Shown piece after piece: positions 1 to 6,895 of a stretch of 14,622 bases of DNA (positions are counted from its first letter, which is position 1; every line of letters begins with the position of its first letter). The translations under genes were made by a program, and so were the position numbers. The notes beneath the pieces are model-generated. The model searched no databases and was not told the origin of the DNA. It worked only from the letters and a program-made list of their open reading frames with translations. Source of the DNA: an uncultured Oscillospiraceae bacterium (GTDB lineage Bacteria; Bacillota; Clostridia; Oscillospirales; Ruminococcaceae); the NCBI GenBank assembly GCA_910579545.1, contig CAJTVI010000045.1:1-14622 (forward strand). Reading direction: 5' to 3'.

Positions 1-64
1 GCCCCGGGCCGGCCGCGCCGCCGCCAGCCTGCTCCACAAATACCAAAATATCCCTGCGTTCCAT
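1..64 (-). CDS. etfA: Electron transfer flavoprotein alpha subunit, N-terminus only (cut by window edge)
   Basis: Only the first 21 codons are inside the window. They read MERRDILVFVEQAGGGAAGPG. The I-L-V-F-V-E-Q stretch is the usual opening beta strand of ETF alpha subunits. The ATG at 64 is preceded by a strong GAGGAGG ribosome site that overlaps the stop of the ETF beta gene, leaving only 11 bases between the two genes, so the two subunits are very likely translationally linked. ETF alpha normally carries the C-terminal FAD domain, which cannot be seen here. The identification rests on this short N-terminus and on the beta-then-alpha gene order typical of ETF operons. Confidence 0.75.
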   Translation of the reverse strand, partial: MERRDILVFVEQAGGGAAGPG

Positions 65-75
65 ACCGGCCCTCC

Positions 76-849
76 TCACAAAACCTTGGCCGCAGCCATC
101 AGCTCCACCGCCCGGATCGCGCTGAGCTCTGCGTTTTCTTCCTTTACCCGCACCCCGGCCTGCCGCCGGGGCGGCTCAAACAACCGCAGCTGGGCGGCCG
201 CCGGGCCGGGCTGGGCCTCTGCGCTCAAAACCGGAATGGCCATCTTGCGGGCCGCCAGCTTGCTTTTGATGGTGGGGTAGCGGGGGTCGTAGGCCGGCTT
301 GGTCACCGTGACCAGGGCGGGCAGCGCCGCTTCCACCCTGCGCCAGCCCTCCTCGGTCTCCTGTTTGGCCGACACCCGGCCCCCGTCCGCCGCAATGTCC
401 ACCAGGTCGGTGATCACCGGCAGGCCCAGCCGCTCGGCCAGCTGCGGGCCGGTCTGGCCGGTGGGCCGGTCGGTGGCCTCCCGCCCGCAAAAGATCAGGT
501 CAAAGGGCTGGCCGCCCTCCTCCTCCAGCTGCCGCACCGCCGCGGCCAGCGCCGCCGCCTTGCCCAGGGTGTCGGTGGGGGCAAGCTCCGGCCCGGCCAG
601 CACAAAGCCCCGCTCGGCGCCCACCGCAAGGCAGGTCTTTACCGCGTCCTTCGCGGTCTCGCCGCCCATGCAGAGCACCGTGATCCGCCCGCCGGCGCTC
701 TCCTTGAGCCGGGCGGCCATCTCGAGGGCGTAGGTGTCAAAGGCGTTCACCACCATGGCCGCGCCCGTAAGGTCGGGCTGGCCGTCCGGGCCAAGCCGCA
801 CCGCGACCGAGTCGTCCGGCACCTGTTTGATGCACACAAGGATCTCCAC
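76..849 (-). CDS. etfB: Electron transfer flavoprotein beta subunit (257 aa)
   Basis: This is the beta subunit of the heterodimeric ETF, a soluble carrier that takes electrons from flavin dehydrogenases. The whole length fits the family: N-terminal M-E-I-L-V-C-I-K-Q-V-P-D, N-A-F-D-T-Y-A-L-E at about 35-43, and a nucleotide-binding loop C-G-R-E-A-T-D-R-P-T-G-Q-T-G-P at 121-135. Residues 159-183 (V-S-A-K-Q-E...A-L-P-A-L-V-T-V-T) fit the ETF-beta signature, and the tail V-K-E-E-N-A is typical. The start is a GTG at 849 with TAAGGAGG 8 bases upstream. It lies between the acyl-CoA dehydrogenase and etfA on one strand, so it is probably the redox partner of both upstream dehydrogenases. The loop has D-R-P-T-G-Q-T where many clostridial ETFs have D-G-D-T-A-Q-V, so whether it binds AMP or a second, bifurcating FAD cannot be decided by eye. 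Confidence 0.93.
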   Translation of the reverse strand: MEILVCIKQVPDDSVAVRLGPDGQPDLTGAAMVVNAFDTYALEMAARLKESAGGRITVLCMGGETAKDAVKTCLAVGAERGFVLAGPELAPTDTLGKAAALAAAVRQLEEEGGQPFDLIFCGREATDRPTGQTGPQLAERLGLPVITDLVDIAADGGRVSAKQETEEGWRRVEAALPALVTVTKPAYDPRYPTIKSKLAARKMAIPVLSAEAQPGPAAAQLRLFEPPRRQAGVRVKEENAELSAIRAVELMAAAKVL

Positions 850-876
850 AGTGTTTCCTCCTTATCCTCTCTTTGG

Positions 877-900
877 CCCGGCCGCAGCGCCGCGGCCGGG
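877..900 (-). other. Intercistronic GC-rich hairpin between acyl-CoA dehydrogenase and etfB
   Basis: A 9-bp perfect inverted repeat, CCCGGCCGC at 877-885 and GCGGCCGGG at 892-900, has a 6-base loop. It lies in the 56-bp gap between the dehydrogenase stop and the etfB ribosome site. No U-run follows in the direction of transcription, so it is probably not a terminator. It more likely acts as an RNA stability or processing element, or is neutral. Confidence 0.5.
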
Positions 901-905
901 ACGGC

Positions 906-2045
906 TCAGAACCGGCCGATGGTGTTGTTTGCCACCACGATGCGCTGCACCTCGTTGGTGCCCTCAAAGATCTGGAAGATCTTTGCGTCCCGCAGCAGCT
1001 TTTCCACCGGGTACTCCCGGCTGTAGCCGTAGCCGCCAAACATCTGGATCGCCTCGCTGGCCACCTCCATGGCAATGTCGCTGGCGTAGCACTTGGCAAT
1101 GGCCGACTCCCGGCTGTGGGGCAGGCCCATATCCATCAGGGTCAAAGCGTGGGCCACCATCTGGCGGGCGGTCTCGATCTTGATGGCCATGTCCGCCACC
1201 TTGAACTGCAGCGCCTGGTTTTTGAGCACCGGCTTGCCAAACTGCACCCGCTCCTTGCCGTAGGCAATGGCCTCCTCCATGGCGCGCTGGGCAATGCCGG
1301 CCGCCACGCAGCCCATCCAGGTGCGGGCCTGGTCCAGGGTCTTCATGGCGATCGAAAAGCCCTTGCCCTCGGCCCCCACTAAGTTTTCGGCCGGGATGCG
1401 GCAGTCCTCCAGCACCACATCGCAGGTGTTGGAGCCGCGGATGCCCATCTTGTCCTCCTCATGCCCGGTGGAGAGCCCCGGGGTGCCGGCCTCGATAAAG
1501 AACATCGAGATCCCCTTGACCCCGGCCGCCTTGTCGGTCATGGCGGTGACGCAGTAGAAGGAGGCGATGCCCCCATTGGTAATAAAGCACTTGCGGCCGT
1601 TGAGCACATACTCGTCGCCCACCCGCACCGCGGTGGTCTTGCCCGCGCCCGCGTCCGAGCCGGCGCCCGGCTCGGTAAGGCAGAAGGCCCCGAACCCGCC
1701 GTCCACGATCAGCTTGCAGGCGCGCTTTTTCAGCGCCTCGCTGCCCGCGATCAGCACCGGCTTCATGCCCAGCCCGCTGGCCGAGATGGTGGTGGCAAAG
1801 CCGGCGTCGGCCTTGGCCATCTCCTCCATCAGGGCCGCCACGTCCACCCGCGAAAGCCCCATGCCGCCGTACTCCTCGGGCACCTCCAGCATGTGCAGCT
1901 GCATCTCAATGGCCTTGTCGTACACCTCTTTGGGCCACTCGCCGGTGCGGTCGTATTCCTTGGCCTGCTCCCGCACCTCCTTGTCGCAAAACTCCTTTAC
2001 CGCGCCCAGCAGCTCCTGGGCCTCCTCGCTGATCAGATATGCCAT
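906..2045 (-). CDS. Acyl-CoA dehydrogenase, short-chain/butyryl-CoA dehydrogenase type (379 aa)
   Basis: This FAD enzyme catalyses alpha,beta-oxidation of acyl-CoA or, in fermenting anaerobes, the reverse enoyl-CoA reduction, with ETF as electron partner. Visible hallmarks are the N-terminal helical domain, A-F-C-L-T-E-P-G-A-G-S-D-A-G at 120-133 (family signature), the middle beta domain with I-T-N-G, and I-F-E-G-T-N-E-V-Q-R at 359-368. Glu361 in F-E-G-T is the expected catalytic base, in the position used by short-chain and butyryl-CoA dehydrogenases. Length is normal. The ATG at 2045 has AAAGGAGA 9 bases upstream. It sits 37 bases after the FAD-linked oxidase gene and is followed by etfB, so these genes are likely one transcript. 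The chain-length substrate (acryloyl-, crotonyl- or branched acyl-CoA) cannot be read from the sequence. Confidence 0.95.
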   Translation of the reverse strand: MAYLISEEAQELLGAVKEFCDKEVREQAKEYDRTGEWPKEVYDKAIEMQLHMLEVPEEYGGMGLSRVDVAALMEEMAKADAGFATTISASGLGMKPVLIAGSEALKKRACKLIVDGGFGAFCLTEPGAGSDAGAGKTTAVRVGDEYVLNGRKCFITNGGIASFYCVTAMTDKAAGVKGISMFFIEAGTPGLSTGHEEDKMGIRGSNTCDVVLEDCRIPAENLVGAEGKGFSIAMKTLDQARTWMGCVAAGIAQRAMEEAIAYGKERVQFGKPVLKNQALQFKVADMAIKIETARQMVAHALTLMDMGLPHSRESAIAKCYASDIAMEVASEAIQMFGGYGYSREYPVEKLLRDAKIFQIFEGTNEVQRIVVANNTIGRF

Positions 2046-2065
2046 GGCGTTCTGTCTCCTTTCTT

Positions 2066-2095
2066 GATCACTCGCTGCAAGATCACTCGCCGCAA
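2066..2095. repeat. 15-bp tandem duplication at the end of the FAD-linked oxidase gene
   Basis: GATCACTCGCTGCAA (2066-2080) is followed directly by GATCACTCGCCGCAA (2081-2095), 14 of 15 identical. The second copy contains the oxidase stop codon and the first lies just outside it. It lengthens the gap before the acyl-CoA dehydrogenase ribosome site, and looks like a recent slippage duplication with no effect on the protein. Confidence 0.8.
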
Positions 2096-3504
2096 ACCTT
2101 GCCCGGGTTCAAAATGCCGTTGGGGTCAAACACCCGCTTGATGCCGGCCATCAGCCGCATCACCTCGGGGCCGGCCATGCTGGCAAGGTACTGCCGCTTG
2201 CCGTGCCCAATGCCGTGCTCGCCCGAGATCTGGCCCCCCAGCTCGGTGGCCTTGGCGTAGGCCTTGCGCATAAAATCCGCCACCTGGCGCTCAAACTCGG
2301 CCTGCTCCATCGTGTTGGAGCAGTTGTAGATGTGCAGGTTGCCGTCCCCCGCGTGGCCAAAGCTCTTTACCTCAAAATCGTACCCGCCGGCGATCTGCTT
2401 GATGTAGCCCAGGTAGTTGGCGATCTCGTTTACCGGCACCACCACGTCGCTCTCGTCCAGCAGCTTGGTGTTGGCCGAGATCGCCTCCAAAAAGGTGCTG
2501 CGGGCGGCCCAGGCGTCCTTTTTCAGCTGCGGGGTGTCGGCCACCAGCACGTCCAGCGCGCCGGCCTCCAGCACCACCTCGGAAGCCTGCTCGATCAGGT
2601 CGGTCAGCGCGTCCTCGCTCTCGCCGTCAAAGGTCACCAGCAGGTAGGCGTTCACCTCGGTGCCCTCAAACACCTGGGGGAAGGTGCTCTTGCCCAGATA
2701 GCTCTCGCTCAGCCGCACGATCTCCCGCTCCATAAACTCCAGCGCCTGGGGCTGCAGCCCGCTGCGCATCAGCTTGGGCACCGAGCCGATGCAGGCCTCC
2801 AGGTCCTCGTAGAGCACCACCAGGCTGATGACCTCCTTGGGCGCGGGGATCAGCTTTAGGGTAAGCTCGGTGATCACGCCAAGGGTGCCCTCCGAGCCGA
2901 TCATCAGGTTCAGCAGCGAATACCCCGAGCTGGATTTGGACACCGACGCCCCCAGCTGCAGCACCTCGCCGGTGGGCAGCACCACGGTCATGGCCCGCAC
3001 ATAGTCGCGGGTGGTGCCGTACTTTACCGCCCGCATGCCCCCCGCGTTGGTGGCCGCGTTGCCGCCCAGGGTGGCAAACTTTTCGCCCGGGTCGGGCGGG
3101 TAGAGGAAGCCCTGCTTGGCGGCGTCCTCGGCAAGGTCGTTCAGCAGCACCCCTGCCTGCACCCGCACCACCATGTTTTCGGGGTCGTAGCCCAGGATCC
3201 GGTTCATCCTGGCGGTCGAGAGCATCACCCCGCCGTGGGTGGCTACCGCGCCCCCCACCAGCCCGGTGCCCGCGCCCCGGGGCACCACCGGCACCCGCGC
3301 CTCGTTGCACAGCCGCATCACCGCCGCCACCTCCTCGGTGGTTTTGGCCTCCACCACCACCGGCGGCATCGCCTTGCCGTAGATGGGCATCTCATCGTGG
3401 GAAAAATCCTCGTTGACCTCCCCGCCCACGCTTACCCGCCCGGGCACCGCCGCGCGCAGCGCCTCGATCAGGTCCGGGGTCACCTCCTGGTATCCTGCTG
3501 GCAT
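2083..3504 (-). CDS. FAD-linked 2-hydroxyacid oxidase, lactate dehydrogenase (LctD)/GlcD type (473 aa)
   Basis: This is a VAO/PCMH-family flavoenzyme that oxidises a 2-hydroxyacid, most often D-lactate or glycolate, to the 2-oxoacid. The FAD-binding domain (about 45-220) shows V-P-R-G-A-G-T-G-L-V-G-G at 74-85, Y-P-P-D-P-G at 135-140, and G-G-N-A-A-T-N-A-G-G-M at 147-157. The C-terminal substrate domain shows H-A-G-D-G-N-L-H at 384-391 and G-E-H-G-I-G at 428-433. The ATG at 3504 follows AAAGGAGC. It is the first gene of an operon ending in etfBA, under a divergent FadR-type regulator. That is the arrangement of ETF-coupled (confurcating) lactate dehydrogenases known from acetogens and lactate-using gut Clostridia. 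Lactate is therefore the favoured substrate, but glycolate or 2-hydroxyglutarate are possible. No lactate permease or racemase is seen inside the window. Confidence 0.9.
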   Translation of the reverse strand: MPAGYQEVTPDLIEALRAAVPGRVSVGGEVNEDFSHDEMPIYGKAMPPVVVEAKTTEEVAAVMRLCNEARVPVVPRGAGTGLVGGAVATHGGVMLSTARMNRILGYDPENMVVRVQAGVLLNDLAEDAAKQGFLYPPDPGEKFATLGGNAATNAGGMRAVKYGTTRDYVRAMTVVLPTGEVLQLGASVSKSSSGYSLLNLMIGSEGTLGVITELTLKLIPAPKEVISLVVLYEDLEACIGSVPKLMRSGLQPQALEFMEREIVRLSESYLGKSTFPQVFEGTEVNAYLLVTFDGESEDALTDLIEQASEVVLEAGALDVLVADTPQLKKDAWAARSTFLEAISANTKLLDESDVVVPVNEIANYLGYIKQIAGGYDFEVKSFGHAGDGNLHIYNCSNTMEQAEFERQVADFMRKAYAKATELGGQISGEHGIGHGKRQYLASMAGPEVMRLMAGIKRVFDPNGILNPGKVCGE

Positions 3505-3610
3505 AACCTTGCTCCTTTCCGGTTAGCGGCGCCGGGGCCCGCAACTGGCACTACCAAATTGCCCCAAGGCTCCATCTTTACCCTGCCGCGCAAACCGCTT
3601 TCCTCTGTTT

Positions 3611-3639
3611 ATCCTACCGGAAATTCGGCCAAATAGCAA
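3611..3639 (-). promoter_or_regulatory. Candidate promoter of the oxidase-ACAD-ETF operon
   Basis: On the minus strand TTGCTA (3634-3639) and TAGGAT (3611-3616) are 17 bases apart, a fair sigma-A-type pair about 105 bases ahead of the oxidase start. An alternative -10, TATATT, lies at 3638-3643 but lacks a good -35. The choice between them is not firm. Confidence 0.35.
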
Positions 3640-3674
3640 TATATCCCAGTCTCTTTTCTTGTTTCTTTTGCAAG

Positions 3675-3692
3675 TTTGGTTAAACCGCCAAA
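3675..3692. promoter_or_regulatory. Candidate FadR/LldR-type operator
   Basis: The site reads TTTGGTTAAACCGCCAAA. Its core TGGT-TAA-ACC (3677-3686) matches the TNGT-N3-ACNA half-site pattern known for FadR, PdhR and LldR regulators except at the last base, and outer arms TTTGG/CCAAA are also inverted repeats. It lies between the two divergent genes, so the neighbouring GntR protein is the natural ligand. That assignment is inference. Confidence 0.45.
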
Positions 3693-3726
3693 AGCCCCTC
3701 TGCTTTTTTGTGCAAAATTGGCCCTA

Positions 3727-3744
3727 CCAAAATGGCCGTTTTGG
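3727..3744. promoter_or_regulatory. Near-perfect 18-bp palindrome, candidate second operator
   Basis: CCAAAATGGCCGTTTTGG is palindromic except for one symmetric pair (T against G). It lies just upstream of the candidate -35 of the regulator gene, where a bound dimer could control either divergent promoter. It is flanked by related GGCC motifs at 3718-3723 and 3741-3746. Confidence 0.4.
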
Positions 3745-3756
3745 CCCGGCAGCCCC

Positions 3757-3785
3757 TTTCCATGGGCGGCGATCCATGGTATACT
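3757..3785 (+). promoter_or_regulatory. Candidate promoter of the GntR regulator gene
   Basis: TTTCCA (3757-3762) and TATACT (3780-3785) are separated by 17 bases. The -10 is a good match and the -35 a moderate one, ending 86 bases before the regulator ATG. The -10 lies inside TGGTATACTA, itself a partial palindrome, so autoregulation is possible. Confidence 0.45.
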
Positions 3786-3871
3786 AAAACAACAGAACAC
3801 CGCTTGGCAAGGGCACGCATGGTTTTGGGTGCAAAGCGGGTAAAAAGCAAAAAAGGGGGCGGGCAAAGCGG

Positions 3872-4564
3872 ATGACACAGGCGCAAAAAACCTATGGCCG
3901 GGTGCTGGCCTGGCTGGAGCAGGCCCTGCGCAGCGGCGAGCTGGCGGTGGGCATGCCGCTGCCGCCCGAGCGGGAACTGGCCGAGGCGCTGGGCATCAGC
4001 CGCAACACGGTGCGGGAGGCGCTGCGCCAGCTGGAGCACATGGGCTTTGTGGTAAGCAGCCAGGGCGCGGGCAATTTTTTGTGCTGCGGCATCCAGCGGA
4101 ACCTGCAGGATTCATTTGAACTTTTGATGCTGATGCAGCAGGTGGACTGCCGCCAGCTGGCCGAGCTGCGCACCGGGCTGGAGCGGCAGGCCGCCCTGCT
4201 GGCGGTACAGCGCATCACCCCGGCCCAGGCGGAGGAGATGGTAAAGCTTGCCCGGGCGATGGCCCACGCCGGCCCGGAGGAGGCCGCCCGGCTGGACAAG
4301 CAGTTCCACGATACCCTGGCCGGGCTTTCGGGCAACCGGCTGATCTTAGAGATTTTGGGGGCGCTTTCGGGCACCATCGACCGCTTTATTGCGGATATGC
4401 GCCGGCGCATCCTGCGCCAGGGCGAGACCGGCGTCCAGCTGCAGTACGCCCACGAGCAGATGGCGGACGCCCTTGCCCGCCGGGACGCCCTGCAGCTTAC
4501 CCTTGCGCTGGAGCAGCATTTCCGCATTGTGGACGAGGCCATGGCCGCCGGGGCGGAAGGCTGA
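3872..4564 (+). CDS. GntR-family transcriptional regulator, FadR/FCD subfamily (230 aa)
   Basis: This is a cytoplasmic, DNA-binding, ligand-responsive regulator. The N-terminal winged helix (about 8-72) has the classic L-P-P-E-R-E-L-A-E-A-L-G-I-S-R-N-T-V-R-E-A-L at 30-51. The C-terminal all-helical FCD domain (about 90-222) keeps the usual metal/ligand residues Asp142, His146, His194 and His216, which in this family bind a metal that contacts small carboxylic acids. Length is normal. The gene is divergent from the oxidase-ACAD-ETF operon with a shared 367-bp control region, the usual geometry for a local regulator such as LldR. The effector may be lactate, but no residue proves that. The ribosome site is weak: a G-rich AAAAGGGGG about 13 bases upstream of ATG. 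Confidence 0.92.
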   Translation: MTQAQKTYGRVLAWLEQALRSGELAVGMPLPPERELAEALGISRNTVREALRQLEHMGFVVSSQGAGNFLCCGIQRNLQDSFELLMLMQQVDCRQLAELRTGLERQAALLAVQRITPAQAEEMVKLARAMAHAGPEEAARLDKQFHDTLAGLSGNRLILEILGALSGTIDRFIADMRRRILRQGETGVQLQYAHEQMADALARRDALQLTLALEQHFRIVDEAMAAGAEG

Positions 4565-4576
4565 GCGCCCCGCGCC

Positions 4577-4762
4577 AAATGGCCGGTCACACGCTAAACG
4601 GCCTTCACGGCAAATGGCCCCCACACACTAAACGGCCCCCCGCGGCACGCGGCGCGGCGCAAAGGGCCGGCCGCGCTAAACGCCCTCCCGCGGCACGCGG
4701 CGCGGCGCAAAGGGCCGGCCGCGCTAAACGCCCTCCTGCGGCACGCGGCGCACCGCAAAAGC
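4577..4762. repeat. GC-rich imperfect tandem repeat, 48-bp period
   Basis: The motif TAAACG recurs at 4595, 4629, 4677 and 4725. From 4629 on the period is exactly 48 bp: 4629-4676 and 4677-4724 are nearly identical and 4725-4762 is a partial, diverged third copy. The earlier pair (4577-4628) has a period of 34-35 bp and starts with AAATGGCC. Each 48-bp unit contains GGCCGGCC-type palindromes. It lies between the regulator stop and a terminator, so it would be in the 3' end of the regulator transcript. It can be read as a 16-residue Ala/Arg/Pro repeat in one frame, but no ribosome site or protein-like composition supports that. Confidence 0.75.
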
Positions 4763-4794
4763 CCCCCGCGCCCCCCGCCCCAAACCAAAAACCC

Positions 4795-4835
4795 AAAAGA
4801 GCCGGAAGCGGTTTGCGCCCGCCTCCGGCTCTTTT
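4795..4835. terminator. Bidirectional intrinsic terminator between convergent genes
   Basis: A 17-bp stem with one mismatch (AAAAGAGCCGGAAGCGG at 4795-4811 against 4819-4835) has a 7-base loop. It is followed on the plus strand by CTGCCTCTTTTTTG, and its own A-run gives a U-run on the minus strand. It sits between the GntR gene and the convergent GH2 gene and can end both transcripts. Confidence 0.85.
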
Positions 4836-4856
4836 CTGCCTCTTTTTTGTTTGTCC

Positions 4857-6608
4857 TTATTCGTCCCCGGTGCGCAGCACCAGCAGCTTGTTGATGGCCC
4901 GCACCACCGTTTCGTCCAGCTTGCACACGGCGCGGTCGCAGGTAAAAATGCCGTTGGCCTCGTTTTCCACATCGGTCAGCTGGGTGTAGATGGTTACGCA
5001 CAGGCCCTTGTCCAGCAAAGGCAGGATCTGCCGCTCGTGCAGCTTGCGGTAGGCCTCGGTCAGGGCGGCGCGGTCCGGCTGCATGCGGTAGCCAAAGGCC
5101 TTTTCCGGGTCGGGCAGGTGCCCGGGCAGCGCCCGGCCATAGCCGCCGTACTCGGTCAGGGCAAAGGCCCGGCGCTCCTCCCGGCGGGGGGCGCGCACCT
5201 TAAAAATGTACCTGTGCACGCTCTTGTAATCCCCCGCGCCCTGGTCGTGCCAGCCGCTGGCGTGATCCACCGGGCGGGTGGGATCCCATTTTTTTAACAG
5301 GGCGGCCGCCACCGCCGCGTCAAACTGGCCCCAGCCCTCGTTAAAGGGCACCCAGGTGCTGATGCAGGCCGCGTTGCCCAGGGTGTGCACCATGTCCTGC
5401 AGCTCGATCAAAAACTGGCGGCGGCCCTCCTCGTCCTCCCGCTTAAAACGGGGGTACAGGCCGTCCTTTAGGTGGATGCCGATATTTGGCAGCACCACGG
5501 CCGCCAGATCGCCCGGGTAGGCCGCGCCGCTGGGCATATCCTGCCACACCAGCATGCCCAGCGTGTCGCAGTGGTAATACCAGCGGGCCGGCTCGATCTT
5601 TACATGCTTGCGCAGCATGTTAAAGCCCAGCGCCTTGGCCTGCTGGATGTCCCAGCGCAGCGCCTCGTCGCTGGGGGCGGTGTACAGCCCCTCCGGCCAG
5701 TAGCCCTGATCCAGCAGCCCTTTTTGAAAATACGGCTTGCCGTTCAAAAAAAAGCGGGGCACGCCGTCCAGGTCCTGCTCCACCGCAAAGGTGCGCAGGC
5801 CAAAATAGCTCTCGGCCTCGTCGGTCATATGGTCGTAGCAAATCAGACGCAGCCGCACGGTGTAAAGGTAGGGATCCTCGGGGCTCCACAGGTGCGGGGC
5901 GGGCAGGATCAACTCGTCGGTCTCGCCGGTGGGCAGGATGCAGCCCGCCACCCGCCGCCCATAAGAAAGCACCTCCACCTGCACCTCGCCGGGGGTGGTG
6001 GACTCCACCATCACCCCCACCCGGTCCAGCCCGGGGGTGTAGTGCACGGCGGTGATGTGGGCGGGGTCCAGGTGCTCCAGCCAGACCGTCTGCCAAATGC
6101 CGGACACCGCGGTATACCAGATGCCGTGCGGCGCAAGCACCTGCTTACCCCTTGGCGCGCCGCCGGCGTCGGTCTCGTCGGTCACGGCCACCTCCAGCCG
6201 GTTTTCGCCCGAGTGCACAAAGGCGGTGATGTTAAGGGTAAAGGGGGCGTAGCCGCCCACATGCCCGCCGGCCCGCTTGCCGTTTACATACACGGTGCAG
6301 GCATAGTCCACCGCGCCAAAGTGCAGCAGGGTGTGGTTGCCGGCCAGGTAGCCGTCTACAAAAAAGCCGCGGCGGTACCAGAGGGTCTGGCCGGGCAAAA
6401 GCGGCTTTTGCAGCCCCGACAGGGCGCTTTCCGGCGCAAAGGGAACCAAAATGGTCTCGGGGAACTCCTCTGGCACGGCATCCCCCTCGGCAAAGGCGCA
6501 GCTCCAGGGCCCGTTCAGGTTCTGCCAGCGGGCGCGGGCAAGCTGCGGGCGGGGGTATTCGTTCAGCGGTATTTTCCCAACCGGGAAATCGGTGGACAGC
6601 TTCTGCAT
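4857..6608 (-). CDS. Glycoside hydrolase family 2 (beta-galactosidase/beta-glucuronidase superfamily), cytoplasmic (583 aa)
   Basis: This is a retaining exo-glycosidase. The N-terminal jelly-roll sugar-binding domain (about 15-180) shows W-Q-N-L-N-G-P-W and L-H-F-G-A-V-D-Y, with a short Ig-like domain after it (about 190-280). The TIM barrel follows, with L-R-K-H-V-K-I-E-P and M-L-V-W-Q-D-M-P. The acid/base is Glu424 in W-V-P-F-N-E-G-W-G and the nucleophile Glu486 in A-L-T-E-Y-G-G. The T-Q-L-T-D-V-E-N-E-A-N-G stretch near the end is usual for short GH2 enzymes. I see no signal peptide or membrane segment, so it acts on imported oligosaccharides. I see no clear N-x-K motif of beta-glucuronidases, which leans towards a galactosidase or other activity. 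The ATG at 6608 follows AAAGGGG. It stands alone, with no transporter or sugar regulator beside it. Confidence 0.92.
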   Translation of the reverse strand: MQKLSTDFPVGKIPLNEYPRPQLARARWQNLNGPWSCAFAEGDAVPEEFPETILVPFAPESALSGLQKPLLPGQTLWYRRGFFVDGYLAGNHTLLHFGAVDYACTVYVNGKRAGGHVGGYAPFTLNITAFVHSGENRLEVAVTDETDAGGAPRGKQVLAPHGIWYTAVSGIWQTVWLEHLDPAHITAVHYTPGLDRVGVMVESTTPGEVQVEVLSYGRRVAGCILPTGETDELILPAPHLWSPEDPYLYTVRLRLICYDHMTDEAESYFGLRTFAVEQDLDGVPRFFLNGKPYFQKGLLDQGYWPEGLYTAPSDEALRWDIQQAKALGFNMLRKHVKIEPARWYYHCDTLGMLVWQDMPSGAAYPGDLAAVVLPNIGIHLKDGLYPRFKREDEEGRRQFLIELQDMVHTLGNAACISTWVPFNEGWGQFDAAVAAALLKKWDPTRPVDHASGWHDQGAGDYKSVHRYIFKVRAPRREERRAFALTEYGGYGRALPGHLPDPEKAFGYRMQPDRAALTEAYRKLHERQILPLLDKGLCVTIYTQLTDVENEANGIFTCDRAVCKLDETVVRAINKLLVLRTGDE

Positions 6609-6692
6609 CCGGGCGGCCCCTTTCTTAGCGAAAAACAGGTGGTAGCGCCGCGCGGCATCCGCGGCAAAGCGTATGCGGCACGGCGCTTTCTT

Positions 6693-6701
6693 ATCATACC
6701 A
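6693..6701 (-). promoter_or_regulatory. Candidate extended -10 promoter of the GH2 gene
   Basis: On the minus strand TGG-TATGAT (6701 down to 6693) is an extended -10 element about 85 bases before the GH2 ATG. No good -35 lies at the right spacing (the best is TGCAAA at 6715-6720), which fits an extended -10 promoter. It is the only AT-rich patch in this gap. Confidence 0.4.
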
Positions 6702-6777
6702 TATCCGGCGCGGTTTTGCACCTGCCCCGGCGGGGATTTTTCGTCAAAAACGCGCCAGGGCGGGAACGCGCAAAAAC

Positions 6778-6863
6778 TGGGCCGATCTGGGGGGGTGGCA
6801 TGGGCCGATCTGGGGGGCTCGGCATGGGCCGATTTGGGGGGCGCAATGGGCCGATCTGGGGGG
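6778..6863 (+). repeat. Four tandem G-rich repeats of 22-24 bp
   Basis: TGGGCCGAT(C/T)TGGGGGG starts at 6778, 6801, 6825 and 6847. Each unit carries a run of six or seven G (6789-6795, 6812-6817, 6836-6841, 6858-6863). The last unit runs into the palindrome at 6855-6876. No gene is supported here. The block lies in the 388-bp gap behind the GH2 gene. Confidence 0.85.
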
Positions 6864-6876
6864 CGCGCCCCCCAGA
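6855..6876. repeat. Perfect 22-bp GC palindrome (copy 1)
   Basis: Each half reads TCTGGGGGGCG and the whole site is self-complementary. It is preceded by GGGCCGA and followed by CCCCCC. A second element with the same plan lies at 14316-14337 on the opposite strand, with compensatory changes. It could fold as a hairpin in RNA or extrude as a cruciform. Confidence 0.85.
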
Positions 6877-6895
6877 CCCCCCTCACGGGAAAAAT

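Noticed and set aside
4579..4989. Ala/Arg/Pro repeat protein encoded by the 48-bp repeats
   Set aside because: Low-complexity product, no ribosome site, and it overlaps the terminator and the 3' end of GH2 on the other strand.
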